Positions 9,029-18,331 are shown, numbered from the stretch's first letter. The stretch is DNA of 50,325 nt from Dolichospermum compactum NIES-806 (GCF_002368115.1 NZ_AP018316.1:4923598-4973922); one strand, 5' to 3'. A program made the numbers and translations. Notes: generated from the letters alone by a model not told the origin.

Positions 9029-9568
9029 TTAACTTTCTAAAATATTAGAATCTGTTGCTAAAGTTTGCGCTCCTGTTTGCATCAGTTCAATATCTGCTAT
9101 TGTCCAATTACGAGGATGCTGACAATGATGCGCCACTAATAGTCCCCATAATCCTCGCGGTATGAGAATTGGGACTACCAAATTGGCGCGAACTTGCATA
9201 CTGCGAAGGAAATCACGGTGACAATCCTGAATTGGTTCTAATTCTATATCAGCGATCGCTCTAATTCGTCCTTCTAAGTACAAAGCAGCATACTCATGGT
9301 TAAAACAACCGCTTGGTCCGGTAAAACCAAGAATCGAATATTCATCAGCGCTCAATGACTCAAATGTTACCTGCCCTTGCCATTGTTCATAGAAATAATA
9401 CAATACTACACGATTAGCCTGAAGTGATTCTCTTAGGTAATTTGTCGTTTGTCGCACTAATTCATCGCGTTCTATTTTGACAATCAGGCGATCAAGTAAT
9501 TTTTGTAACCCCTCATCAGGGTGACAACTTGAGCGATTTTCAAATTCTGGGGAAGAAGGAAGTTGCAC
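9029..9568 (-). CDS. Stand-alone cyanobacteriochrome-like GAF protein
   Basis: A 179-aa single GAF domain with the hallmarks of a bilin-binding cyanobacteriochrome. C116-H117 (IQDCHRDFLRSMQVRANLVV) is the canonical chromophore cysteine-histidine pair. The sequence GRIRAIADI and the closing LWGLLVAHHCQ...PRNW are also typical. A second cysteine, C88 in SGCF (86-89), falls where DXCF-type proteins have their second chromophore cysteine, with the aspartate replaced by serine. There is no kinase, GGDEF or other output domain: the protein is just a short leader (1-20) plus the GAF domain. The start codon is GTG and no good ribosome binding site is visible. It is likely a small light sensor acting through a partner, or a bilin-free GAF relative. 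The next gene left encodes the NTPase module on the opposite strand. Confidence 0.82.
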   Translation of the reverse strand: MQLPSSPEFENRSSCHPDEGLQKLLDRLIVKIERDELVRQTTNYLRESLQANRVVLYYFYEQWQGQVTFESLSADEYSILGFTGPSGCFNHEYAALYLEGRIRAIADIELEPIQDCHRDFLRSMQVRANLVVPILIPRGLWGLLVAHHCQHPRNWTIADIELMQTGAQTLATDSNILES

Positions 9569-9677
9569 AGATTTAAAATAATGACTAATTAAACAATTTC
9601 AGATTTCTATAGAAACTTATCAGACATTGTACAGAAAATTATTCTTATTTAATAAAGAAATAATATAGTTTATGAAC

Positions 9678-9718
9678 CTAGTACCGCAGGGCGGAAATCA
9701 AAAGTCAAAAGTCAAAAC
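9678..9718 (+). repeat. Dispersed repeat CTAGTACCGC...GTCAAAAGTCAAAA
   Basis: The same sequence type occurs at 25254-25292. The short hairpin differs between copies (CCGC-AGG-GCGG here, CCGC-TTC-GCGG there) and is followed by tandem AAAGTCA units. It is a typical Nostocales intergenic repeat with no coding role. The following bases to 9833 carry further short repeats of the ATTGGTAATT type. Confidence 0.7.
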
Positions 9719-9833
9719 ACAGACAGTATAGGCTTTTTGGCGATTGAGAATGGTTGGTTTATTTACGCCGTGTTGTACTAGTAATTGGTGATTGGTAATT
9801 AGGGAGAATTTTTTACCCATTACCAATTACCCA

Positions 9834-10634
9834 TTACCTAACTCCAGCTATACTGGGCAAATTAACTTTTAAGCGTTTCAATATCGCTTCCCGTCCTTGC
9901 ATTGCTAAAGTATCTTCTAAAGGTGAAAGTTTAATTTCTTGCTGATATTTCAACTTTAACGCAGTTTGAATTAACCAATCGGCTACTATTGGATTTTTTG
10001 GTAATAATGGACCGTGAGAATAGGTAGCGATCGCATTTTGATAAAACGCTCCTTCTGTCCCATCTTCTCCATTATTCCCCAAGCCATACACCACACGCCC
10101 CAAAGCTTCCACTTTTCCTAATGTAGTTCTTCCACCATGATTTTCAAACCCGACTAAATAAGGTTTTGTTCCCGCCATTGCTTCTAGTTCCTGGGCTAAC
10201 CGGGAAGCTGTTACTTCTATCACCAAATTACCAATACATCTTTTAGTATTTTCACCAGGATGAACAGAAACTAAATCTAAGATTCCTAAACCTTCAATTC
10301 TTTGTCCAAAGGCTGGTTCATAATAATTTCCTAGTAATTGCGGAGAACCACAAGTAAAAACTCCCGGAGTGCCATGTTCGATTTTATCACGCACTGCCTC
10401 CGCTTTTGCCCCTTGCAAATCCCGCATGACAATTTCTTGCTGACGATCCTGTGCGCCCCCACCAACAATTACATCTACTGATTTTATATCTTCTGCCGTG
10501 GACTCTTGGTCTAAAGGTAAAACAATAACATTATATCCCCGCCATTGAGCGCGACGTTGGATAGTGATCACATTTCCGCGATCGCCATAGGTACTCATCA
10601 ACTTGGGATATAGCCAACCAATAATAATTTCCAT
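9834..10634 (-). CDS. gatD: Lipid II isoglutaminyl synthase, glutaminase subunit GatD
   Basis: Type 1 glutamine amidotransferase of the CobB/CobQ-like GatD family. With the ligase subunit MurT it amidates the alpha-carboxyl of D-glutamate in the peptidoglycan stem peptide, supplying ammonia from glutamine. Counting from the start used here, the nucleophile is C95 in GVFTCGSPQLLG and the catalytic histidine is likely H205 in TYSHGPLLPKNP. The family N-terminus IGWLYPKLMSTYGDRGN follows the ATG at 10634. The frame is open 99 bases further upstream to an ATG at 10733, but that extension contains a dispersed sequence (CTATAGCAGGAGTCA) and lacks family features. The result is 266 aa, normal for GatD. 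No MurT gene is adjacent in this window, unlike in firmicutes where they form an operon. Confidence 0.88.
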   Translation of the reverse strand: MEIIIGWLYPKLMSTYGDRGNVITIQRRAQWRGYNVIVLPLDQESTAEDIKSVDVIVGGGAQDRQQEIVMRDLQGAKAEAVRDKIEHGTPGVFTCGSPQLLGNYYEPAFGQRIEGLGILDLVSVHPGENTKRCIGNLVIEVTASRLAQELEAMAGTKPYLVGFENHGGRTTLGKVEALGRVVYGLGNNGEDGTEGAFYQNAIATYSHGPLLPKNPIVADWLIQTALKLKYQQEIKLSPLEDTLAMQGREAILKRLKVNLPSIAGVR

Positions 10635-11307
10635 CGGTTTATAACTTATAAAACCTTTACTATAGCAGGAGTCAAGTAGGGGAGCAGAGCCTCCTCCCAT
10701 TCCAAATTGTTGCAATATATTAATGAATTTCAAGTTTAGTAAACAGACAACACAAAGAAAAAAACTCGTGCTAGATTAAGGGTATGGTACAAAAAGGTTA
10801 AAAGTCAAACCTTAAATCCAAACTTTTCATTAGAGTTTGTGCCTCCTGCTCTAATGTGTCGGCAATCAATTTTAGATTTTAGCTTCCTGTCAAAGTTTTT
10901 TCGCCTAAATCTCACCAAATTGTCATTGGAGGTGTTGAACTCACAGCCAGAAGTGCCTGCCCATGAGAAATAAGGGAAGCGTAATTTAAATCGAATTGAA
11001 TTGATTGCTTATCAAGTCCACTTCTATTATTTTTGTATTGAACTACAACCTAATCAAGAAACCGCTGTAAGCTGCTGATAGTCCTTCGTAGCTTGTAGCG
11101 GTTTCTGCTATGTATACTAAAAATAAAAAAAACAGGTATTGTTAATGAATCAAAAAAATATATTCTCCGTCAATAGAGATATCAGCTATAGCAGGAGTCA
11201 CCGAGTCAGGAGAAAACCCCTTTGGTAGCAATAACTTGACCCTTGATTGATGTCTTAACCGCCTTGGCACTTGCTATATTTACCGATTTCTCACAGAGGT
11301 TATATTT
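10635..11307. other. Intergenic region between divergent gatD and COP23 genes
   Basis: About 670 bases without a convincing gene. The sequence CTATAGCAGGAGTCA occurs twice, near 10662 and 11190. A strong imperfect hairpin lies at 11059-11104. The stretch 10850-10990 is less AT-rich than the rest and could hold an untranslated RNA, but I recognise none. AGAGG just before 11308 is a plausible ribosome binding site for the COP23 gene. Confidence 0.5.
11059..11104. repeat. Long imperfect hairpin
   Basis: AAACCGCTGTAAGCT at 11059-11073 pairs with AGCTTGTAGCGGTTT at 11090-11104 with two mismatches and a 16-nt loop. No T-run follows it closely. It may be a small RNA terminator or a regulatory stem upstream of the COP23 gene; its role is unknown. 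Confidence 0.55.
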
Positions 11308-12048
11308 ATGTCATTACAATCACTTCGGGTTTTATTGTTGAGTAGTCTGGGCTGTTCTTTATTTTTTGGTAATACTGTAGCTTTTGCTCAAGTTGTTGTT
11401 CCTACAGTTCCATCCGGCTCTTCCACCACCATACCAACTTCCACCACAGTTGACAGTAGCACCAGGTTTAGTTGTCAATCCAACAATGGACAGTTTACAG
11501 TCATGTATCAGCCCGAAAGTCAACCAGGACAATATTTTGCTTGGGCTGCACCTCGGAGTTTAGGAGGCGGTTGGGATGCTCAAAAACGTTGTCAAGCGAT
11601 CGCCACCCGTTTAGAATTATATCGCCCAGATGGATTACAAGAACTGCAAATAGCGGCAGAAAATAGCGAAAATATTATCTGTGTCACCACCGAAGCCCAA
11701 CCCAATTGTCGAATTGTCTTGACAGTCCCTCGTGGCAAAGATCCTTATACTATTCGGAATAGTGTATTCCAAAACCTCACTAATGCCGATGGTGGACAAC
11801 AAACCATTGCTGTCAATACCTACACTAATCGTAATAGCGGTAATGGCAATAGCTTATACAGTCTAGGGCAAACGCTTTTAGGTCGTAGCAAGAATCAAGT
11901 TACTTCTACTAAAGCTGGGATTAATTTAAAACCATACCTTGATCCTCAAGATGGTGGTACAGGCGGAAAACTGAGAAATGGAGTAGCAATTAAGGGTAAT
12001 ACCACACGCCAAAGTCCCAGTCGGCTAAATCCAGGCAGATTTCGTTAA
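11308..12048 (+). CDS. COP23-domain secreted protein
   Basis: A 246-aa exported protein. A signal peptide is clear: a charged start, hydrophobic LLLSSLGCSLFFG, then cleavage near AFAQ at about residue 28. The mature part begins with a Ser/Thr/Pro-rich linker and continues with the COP23 domain (circadian oscillating protein family): FSCQSNNGQFTVMY, AWAAP, WDAQKRCQAIATRLELY and a paired-cysteine region NIICVTTEAQPNCRIVLTV. The four cysteines may form two disulfides. The C-terminus is low-complexity, rich in G, N and R. The original COP23 of unicellular cyanobacteria is a membrane-associated protein with daily rhythm; its function is unknown. The gene appears monocistronic, with AGAGG upstream of the ATG. 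Confidence 0.82.
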   Translation: MSLQSLRVLLLSSLGCSLFFGNTVAFAQVVVPTVPSGSSTTIPTSTTVDSSTRFSCQSNNGQFTVMYQPESQPGQYFAWAAPRSLGGGWDAQKRCQAIATRLELYRPDGLQELQIAAENSENIICVTTEAQPNCRIVLTVPRGKDPYTIRNSVFQNLTNADGGQQTIAVNTYTNRNSGNGNSLYSLGQTLLGRSKNQVTSTKAGINLKPYLDPQDGGTGGKLRNGVAIKGNTTRQSPSRLNPGRFR

Positions 12049-12605
12049 TTAAGTATATAGGGCTTAAATCCTTTTCCCCCTGCCCCCTGCCTTGTCACAA
12101 CGACAATTTTTAACGCCAACCTACTGATGATTCCGGACAACCACAGGGGGTTTGCTCCTACAGTATTTTTGTAATTATATTTACCTTTTTAGAGAAATTA
12201 AATTTACCCTTTATATAATTTTGTCCTGTATTAACTTATTAGGTGTTGTAATTATTTCTCAGGATAGATTTTTGAAGATTAGCTAGTAAGTGAAGAATAT
12301 GCAATAACCGCAATGACTGGTTATCTAATTTAGTTTGCTAATTCGTCATTATGCCCGATTTCCTACAAAGTAAGTTTGATATGACAAATTTATTAATTTA
12401 TGGTAAGTTGGTACGATAATATCCAGATATCAACATTCTGACTACTTAAATGCCCAGAAATCAACTTTTGGTTATTGACAAATAATTAGTATTTAAATAC
12501 TACACTGACACCAAAGTAGAGTAAAGTAGTCATAAATTGTATAACTTAACCAAAATATAACTTGGTGACAATCTAGTTCTACTATCTTTTCAAGAGAAAT
12601 TAACA
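12049..12605. other. Intergenic region upstream of type I secretion operon
   Basis: About 560 bases with no gene seen. The first 60 bases are a pyrimidine-rich repeat type (CCTTTTCCCCCTGCCCCCTG). The remainder is AT-rich leader that probably contains the promoter of the operon starting at 12606. Confidence 0.5.
12475..12503 (+). promoter_or_regulatory. Possible promoter of the secretion operon
   Basis: TTGACA at 12475-12480 is a perfect -35 element. Seventeen bases downstream, TACTAC at 12498-12503 is a weak -10. Start of transcription would fall near 12510, giving a leader of about 95 bases. Confidence 0.3.
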
Positions 12606-13337
12606 ATGGTGACAAACCTGATTACAAACAATATGAATCAAGTTCTACAATTGGGCGATCGCATCCTCCAGCCCACAGAGGTTTTATCATTATTGTCGGA
12701 ATACCAGCTATTACCGCTATTAATTAAGGAAATATTCATTGATCAAGCGATCGCAGAAATTGTCTGTACCCCAGAAGAAGAACAACTAGCCTGTGAACAA
12801 TTAGCCCAACAATATCAAGGACTAGAACCACAGAGCGAAAGTTTCCAAAAACTGAAAATCATGGCGGTACGACAATTAAAACTAGAAAAGTTCAAAGAGG
12901 AAACCTGGGGAGGGGATTTAAACTCCTACTTTTTTCAACGGAAAAACCAGTTAGATAGAGTGATTTATTCCCTAATTACCACCTCGGAACTTGGTATCGC
13001 TCAAGAAATTTACTTCCGTATTCAAGAGGGTGAACAATCTTTTGCGGAATTAGCACGGGAATACGCCCAAGGACCAGAATCCCAAACAGATGGCTTAGTC
13101 GGACCCATAGATTTACAATCCCTCCATCCCACATTGGTGAATATCCTCTCCAAAAGTCAACCACAACAACTATCACCACCAACTCAAATCAATAACGTCC
13201 TAGTAATTGTCCGATTAGAAAAAATACTCCCAGCCCAACTAGATCGTCCCATGCGACAACGATTACTAAATGAACGATTTAATCAGTGGTTACAAACACA
13301 AATGACAGAACAAAAATGTCAGATTCAGACCATATAA
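12606..13337 (+). CDS. Parvulin-like peptidylprolyl isomerase of secretion operon
   Basis: A 243-aa SurA/PpiC-like protein without a signal peptide. An N-terminal helical chaperone-like part (1-115) is followed by a parvulin domain at about 125-210, with AQEIYFRIQEGEQSFAELA, REYAQGPES and LVGPIDLQSLHPTL visible. A short helical tail (RPMRQRLLNERFNQWLQTQ) ends it. It probably helps fold or hold the substrate of the type I exporter encoded just downstream. In cyanobacteria such proteins are commonly encoded immediately before an HlyB-like transporter. The gap to that gene is 56 bases, consistent with one operon. A second in-frame ATG lies nine codons inside. Confidence 0.82.
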   Translation: MVTNLITNNMNQVLQLGDRILQPTEVLSLLSEYQLLPLLIKEIFIDQAIAEIVCTPEEEQLACEQLAQQYQGLEPQSESFQKLKIMAVRQLKLEKFKEETWGGDLNSYFFQRKNQLDRVIYSLITTSELGIAQEIYFRIQEGEQSFAELAREYAQGPESQTDGLVGPIDLQSLHPTLVNILSKSQPQQLSPPTQINNVLVIVRLEKILPAQLDRPMRQRLLNERFNQWLQTQMTEQKCQIQTI

Positions 13338-13393
13338 ATCGCCAAATATCAACCTTTTCGCCAAAATGAAGTGAAATAAATAACTCAATCAAT

Positions 13394-16387
13394 ATGACTT
13401 ATATTCAGAGTACCTTTGAAGAATTCATTGCCAGTATTGAAGGATTTGATAAATTATCAAAAGAGGAAATTAATAACCTCTTATCATCACAAATTCTCCA
13501 GCCTTTACGTTATCGCATAGGACAAAAAATTATTGGTAAAGAACAACTACCAGAAAGGATTGCCATTCTTTACCAAGGCAACGTTAGACTATTGGGATAT
13601 AATCCCCAAAACCAATTACCAATTACATTAAAATTACTCCAACCAGGGGCAACAATTGGCGAAATTGCTTGGTTGCGTGAAATTCCTTGTGAAACAGCGA
13701 TCGCTTCCACAGAAGTCATCTGTTTAACCTGGAAAGCCGCAGATTATTTGCAATTTATCAACCGCAATCCAGCCTTTGCTAAAGCTCGTCAAAACCAAAG
13801 TCACCTCATTGAAATCTTTGATATTTTGAGTTCCCAGGTAGCACAAAAAGCCTTAGTAAATCACAACCTCAAAGACATTACCCAACAGGCTCAATTAGAA
13901 GCAAAAATTCATTATTTATCACCAGGAAAAACCGCCTTAAGAGAATTAGACAGCGATCGCATTTGGTTTGTGAGTGGTCGTAGTTCCCTACCCAATTTCC
14001 CCCCTAATTCTCGCCTAGAAACCGACGTAATTGAAGTTAAAGGCAACATTCCTCTCCGCTTATTGGGCATTAATCATCAAGACCTATCATTACTTGATGG
14101 TCTTACCATTGAATCTGAAACATTAGAAACTATATCAGATAGCAGAGTAGATTCGGAAATTCCCTACGCCCAAGAACCAGAATTTGTTCCCTCCACCACA
14201 TCAAACAAGAAATTTAAAAATCAAAACTATCCATTTTTCCGGGGACAAGGAGAATTAGATGCCACTCTAGCTTGTTTTCAAATGCTATCCAAGCATTTAG
14301 AAATGCCCTTTCGGAAAGAAGTAGTGCGGCGGATTTTAAACGACCAAATTAAGCGTCAAGGTAGTATATCTTTTCAAGTTTGCGCTTATTTATCCGAACT
14401 AATTGGACTTAAATCCCAGCTAGTTGATGTTCCCGCTGTTTCTATCAATCGGATTCCCACACCAGCATTAATTCGCTATCGTGACAGTTTTGCTGTCCTC
14501 TATGCAGTAGATGGAAAAACAGTAGTTTTGGGTTTACCATCTCAAGGCATTATCAACTGCCAAATTAGTCAATTGGTAGAAGAATTAGAAACCGATGACG
14601 CTAATCTTCAACCACAAGTTAGAGTCTTATTACTGAGCGCAACCAAAGAAACACCGAAAGAACGCTTTGGGTTATCTTGGTTTGTTCCTTACTTGTCACG
14701 TTACCGCCGGGTACTGATAGAAGTATTTATTGCTTCCTTCTTCGTCCAACTAGCTGCCCTCGCTAATCCTCTAGTTATTCAGCTAATTATTGATAAAGTC
14801 ATCGTCCAAAATAGTATTAGTACCCTGAATATTTTAGGAGTATTACTATTAGCAGTGGGTGTGTTTGAAGCAGTATTAACAACCTTGCGGACTTACTTAT
14901 TTGTAGATACCACCAACCGCATTGATATGAGTTTGGGGTCACAAATTATTGACCACTTACTACGCTTACCACTGCGCTATTTCGATAAAAGACCAGTTGG
15001 TGAACTATCCACCAGAATTAATGAATTAGAAAACATCCGTCAGTTTCTCACCGGTACGGCTTTAACAGTAGTGTTAGATGCCCTATTTTCCGTTGTTTAT
15101 ATAGTTGTCATGTTGTTTTACAGTTGGCAACTAACTTTCGTCGGATTAGGGACAATTCCTCTATTTGTGGTAGTGACATTAGTCGCTGCTCCCACAGTGA
15201 GTAGACAATTAAGAACTAAAGCTGAACGGAATGCCGAAACTCAATCTTATTTGGTTGAGGTGATGTCAGGTATTCAAACAGTTAAAGCCCAAAACATTGA
15301 ATTACGCTCCCGGTTTTCTTGGCAAAAGAAATATGCTAAGTTTGTTGCCGCTGGTTTTAAAACTGTTCTCACTTCCACATTAGCGAATTCAACCAGTCAG
15401 TTTCTCAGTAAACTTAGCAGTTTATTAGTTTTATGGGTGGGAGCTTATTTAGTTTTGAAAGGAGAATTAACATTAGGAGAATTAATTGCCTTTCGGATTA
15501 TTTCTAGTTACGTTACTACCCCGATTTTACGCTTGGCGCAAATCTGGCAAAACTTCCAAGAAACTGGTTTATCTTTAGAACGATTAAGTGATATTGTGGA
15601 CACACCACAAGAAGCAGAAATAGATCGGAATAATATTCCCCTTCCTGCTGTTAATGGTGCTGTTAAATATGAAAACGTTTCCTTCCGATTTGCTGCCAGT
15701 GGACCACTACAACTCAGCAATGTTAGCGTCGAATTTGCCCCAGGTAAATTTGTGGGCATTGTCGGACAAAGTGGTTCAGGCAAAAGTACAATGATGAAAT
15801 TACTGCTCAGACTTTATGACACAGAATCTGGCAGAATTTTAGTTGATGGTTACGACATTGCCAAAGTTGAACTTTATTCGCTGCGGCGGCAAATTGGCGT
15901 AGTTCCCCAAGATACCCTCTTATTCGATGGCACAGTTCAAGAAAATATTGCCTTAACAAATCCTGATGCCACAACGGAAGAAATTATTGAAGCCGCACAA
16001 ATTGCCGTTGCACATGAATTTATTATGACCTTGCCCAATGGTTATAATACAAGAGTTGGGGAACGGGGATCAGCCCTTTCTGGTGGACAAAGACAGAGAA
16101 TTGCGATCGCTCGTTCTGTATTACAAAGACCTAAAATCTTAGTTTTAGACGAAGCCACCAGCGCCCTAGATTATCCCACAGAAAGGCAAATTTGTCTGAA
16201 CTTAGCTCGCGCCTTCAAAGGCAACACAGTCTTCTTCATTACCCACCGTTTAAATACAGTTAGTAATGCCGATACTATCGTCGTCATGGATAATAGTAGA
16301 ATGATAGAACAAGGTAGTCATCAAGAACTCATGGCCGCTAAAGGTCATTATTTCTACCTTTATCAACAACAGGAAGTAAACTTGTAA
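13394..16387 (+). CDS. HlyB-like ABC exporter with cNMP-binding and C39-like domains
   Basis: A 997-aa inner-membrane ATPase of a type I secretion system. Domains in order: an N-terminal Crp-like cyclic-nucleotide-binding fold (about 20-135), a linker, a C39 peptidase-like domain (about 280-410), the six-helix membrane domain (about 430-700) and the ATPase domain. Walker A GQSGSGKST lies near 791, the signature LSGGQRQR near 894 and Walker B LVLDEATSALD near 915. In the C39-like domain the usual catalytic QxxxxDCG is replaced by QGELDATLACF, so the cysteine is missing where expected. The domain is therefore likely a substrate-binding, non-cleaving C39-like domain as in HlyB. It is flanked by the parvulin-like protein and the HlyD adaptor, so all three probably act together with a TolC-type channel not seen here. 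Confidence 0.93.
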   Translation: MTYIQSTFEEFIASIEGFDKLSKEEINNLLSSQILQPLRYRIGQKIIGKEQLPERIAILYQGNVRLLGYNPQNQLPITLKLLQPGATIGEIAWLREIPCETAIASTEVICLTWKAADYLQFINRNPAFAKARQNQSHLIEIFDILSSQVAQKALVNHNLKDITQQAQLEAKIHYLSPGKTALRELDSDRIWFVSGRSSLPNFPPNSRLETDVIEVKGNIPLRLLGINHQDLSLLDGLTIESETLETISDSRVDSEIPYAQEPEFVPSTTSNKKFKNQNYPFFRGQGELDATLACFQMLSKHLEMPFRKEVVRRILNDQIKRQGSISFQVCAYLSELIGLKSQLVDVPAVSINRIPTPALIRYRDSFAVLYAVDGKTVVLGLPSQGIINCQISQLVEELETDDANLQPQVRVLLLSATKETPKERFGLSWFVPYLSRYRRVLIEVFIASFFVQLAALANPLVIQLIIDKVIVQNSISTLNILGVLLLAVGVFEAVLTTLRTYLFVDTTNRIDMSLGSQIIDHLLRLPLRYFDKRPVGELSTRINELENIRQFLTGTALTVVLDALFSVVYIVVMLFYSWQLTFVGLGTIPLFVVVTLVAAPTVSRQLRTKAERNAETQSYLVEVMSGIQTVKAQNIELRSRFSWQKKYAKFVAAGFKTVLTSTLANSTSQFLSKLSSLLVLWVGAYLVLKGELTLGELIAFRIISSYVTTPILRLAQIWQNFQETGLSLERLSDIVDTPQEAEIDRNNIPLPAVNGAVKYENVSFRFAASGPLQLSNVSVEFAPGKFVGIVGQSGSGKSTMMKLLLRLYDTESGRILVDGYDIAKVELYSLRRQIGVVPQDTLLFDGTVQENIALTNPDATTEEIIEAAQIAVAHEFIMTLPNGYNTRVGERGSALSGGQRQRIAIARSVLQRPKILVLDEATSALDYPTERQICLNLARAFKGNTVFFITHRLNTVSNADTIVVMDNSRMIEQGSHQELMAAKGHYFYLYQQQEVNL

Positions 16388-16438
16388 TTTGTTAGTTAGT
16401 TGTAGGGGTTTAGCTCATGCTTTACCTTGTTCATCTCG

Positions 16439-16459
16439 TTCCCAGTCTCTGACTGGGAA
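16439..16459 (+). repeat. Hairpin repeat TTCCCAGTC-TCT-GACTGGGAA
   Basis: Perfect 9-bp stem with a 3-nt loop in the spacer between the exporter genes. The surrounding sequence (ATGCCATTACAGAGACTCTG) is a widespread Nostoc-type repeat. The reading frame across 16389-16586 looks spurious. Confidence 0.7.
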
Positions 16460-16620
16460 TGCCATTACAGAGACTCTGCCTAAAGCCGTTATAGAATTCA
16501 TTCCTATACAGAGTAGGAAACCGAGAAAACGAACAAAAGCAAGTCATACATTAGACTTTTCAACCTCTAAAATTACACACCACTAAATATTCAATCTAAA
16601 ATCCCAAATCCCAAATTATT

Positions 16621-18216
16621 ATGACTCAACTTAATGGTAGTTACAGCAACGGCAACGGCAACGGAAATGGTAACGGAAATGGTAACGGTTCTTATAGAGA
16701 TGCACAAGTATTAACACCACCCAAACCCGCTCCTAAACAGCCAAAACCCGATTTTAATTTTAATAACTTCGAGCAATCTGTAGTTTTACGCCAATCCCCA
16801 ATTTGGTCACGAACCATCATGATTACTCTCATGGGATTAGCTTGTTTTGGAATTATTTGGGCTTGTTTAGCAAAAATTGAGCAAGTAGTCCCCGCCACAG
16901 GACAATTAAAACCAGAAGGAACAGTCAAAGACGTACAAGCTCCCATCAATGGAGTTGTAAAATCACTGTATGTAAAAGATGGTAAAGAGGTCAAACCAGG
17001 AGATTTATTATTAACCTTTGATTCCATTGCCACCCTAGCCGAATTAAATTCATTGAATAAAATTCGGGTAGCTTTAATTCAAGAAAACAATATCTATCGT
17101 CGCTTAATGGGAGCAAGCACCGGAATAGATGCTGAAATAGCATTTTTACGCAGTAGACTACCAGGAGAATCAGCTTTTCTGCTTAAAAGTCGCGCTTCCT
17201 TAGTAGCAGAAAATGAATTATTACGTTCTCAATTAAGAAATTCACCAGGAGCAGCAGGTACAGGAATTGATGAACAACAATTATTAGCAGTTGCTAAAAC
17301 AGAATTAAAATCCCGTTCCCAAGCCGCAAATTTAGAAGTTGAGAAAACCAGAAAACAACTTTCTCAAACTAAATTTAAACTACAAGATACTAAGAATGGT
17401 TTAGCAATTCAAAGTCAGATTTTAGCTAGTTTGAAAACCTTAGCCGAAGAAGGTGGAATTTCCAAACTGCAATATCTGAATCAGCAACAACAGGTACAAA
17501 CCCTTTCAGCAGAGATATCACAATTACAGGAAGAAGCAAAACGACTACAATTTGAGATTGATAAGGGAAAAGAGCAATTAACCAATACAGTTGCTAGTTC
17601 TGATAAAACTATTTTGGAAAAAATCGGTGCTAATAAACAACGGATTGCCGAAATTGATAGTCAATTCATGAAAATTATCCTAGATAATGAACAGCGTTTA
17701 GCAGATATCAATAGCAAAATATCCCAAACACAATTAAATGTTAGATATCAAGAACTCCGCGCTCCAGTAGGAGGTGTAGTTTTTGATTTACAAGCTAAAA
17801 ATCCGGGTTTTGTTGCCAATTCTACCCAAAAATTACTCCAAATTGTCCCTAAAGATAGCCTAATAGCAGAAGTTTTTATCACTAATAAAGATATTGGTTT
17901 TGTCAGGAAAGGTATGAACGTAGATGTAAGAATTGATTCCTTTCCCTTTAGTGAGTTTGGTGATATTAAGGGTAAAGTAATTGATATTGGTTCAGATGCT
18001 TTACCTCCAGATCAAAACCATCAATTTTATAGATTCCCCGCCAAAATTAAGTTAGATAAACAACAATTAAGTCTCACCAATCAAGATAGAAAGATATCCT
18101 TACAGTCCGGTATGTCTATTACTGCTAATATTAAAGTCCGGGAAGAACGGACAGTCATGAGTTTATTTACAGAGATGTTTACCAAGCAAATCGAGAGTTT
18201 AAACGAAGTCCGTTAG
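16621..18216 (+). CDS. HlyD-family periplasmic adaptor of type I secretion
   Basis: A 531-aa membrane fusion protein that would link the inner-membrane exporter to an outer-membrane channel. It has a cytoplasmic tail, one membrane helix at about residues 66-86 (IMITLMGLACFGIIW), and a lipoyl-like hairpin around 95-130 (VKDVQAPINGVVKSLYVKDG). A long coiled coil runs from about 170 to 370, followed by the second lipoyl half (LRAPVGGVVFDLQA) and a beta-barrel domain. The first 25 residues contain seven consecutive Asn-Gly dipeptides, encoded by a hexanucleotide repeat at about 16648-16688. It is 233 bases downstream of the ABC gene, with a dispersed repeat between, but is probably the same transcription unit. 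No secreted substrate gene with RTX-type repeats is visible nearby. Confidence 0.92.
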   Translation: MTQLNGSYSNGNGNGNGNGNGNGSYRDAQVLTPPKPAPKQPKPDFNFNNFEQSVVLRQSPIWSRTIMITLMGLACFGIIWACLAKIEQVVPATGQLKPEGTVKDVQAPINGVVKSLYVKDGKEVKPGDLLLTFDSIATLAELNSLNKIRVALIQENNIYRRLMGASTGIDAEIAFLRSRLPGESAFLLKSRASLVAENELLRSQLRNSPGAAGTGIDEQQLLAVAKTELKSRSQAANLEVEKTRKQLSQTKFKLQDTKNGLAIQSQILASLKTLAEEGGISKLQYLNQQQQVQTLSAEISQLQEEAKRLQFEIDKGKEQLTNTVASSDKTILEKIGANKQRIAEIDSQFMKIILDNEQRLADINSKISQTQLNVRYQELRAPVGGVVFDLQAKNPGFVANSTQKLLQIVPKDSLIAEVFITNKDIGFVRKGMNVDVRIDSFPFSEFGDIKGKVIDIGSDALPPDQNHQFYRFPAKIKLDKQQLSLTNQDRKISLQSGMSITANIKVREERTVMSLFTEMFTKQIESLNEVR

Positions 18217-18255
18217 GGATTTTCAAAAGACTTAACTTATAACCTAGATGTGTAG

Positions 18256-18276
18256 GGGTTTAGCACTGCTAAACCC
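18256..18276 (+). repeat. Hairpin repeat GGGTTTAGC-ACT-GCTAAACCC
   Basis: Perfect 9-bp stem with a 3-nt loop, 40 bases after the HlyD stop. A related but broken form lies at 16407-16430 (TAGGGGTTTAGCTCATGC). It may serve as the operon end, though no T-run follows. Confidence 0.65.
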
Positions 18277-18331
18277 TATGGAATCAAACGATTAAGCTAT
18301 TTTCAGTATATGCTAAATTACTTTGTTACTT

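Noticed and set aside
10850..10990. Possible structured RNA upstream of the COP23 gene
   Set aside because: Composition differs from surroundings, but I could not match it to tmRNA, 6S, RNase P or a riboswitch, so no RNA gene is called.
16389..16586. A 65-codon frame between the ABC exporter and HlyD genes
   Set aside because: It is made of a common hairpin repeat (16439-16459) and has low-complexity composition; no ribosome binding site.
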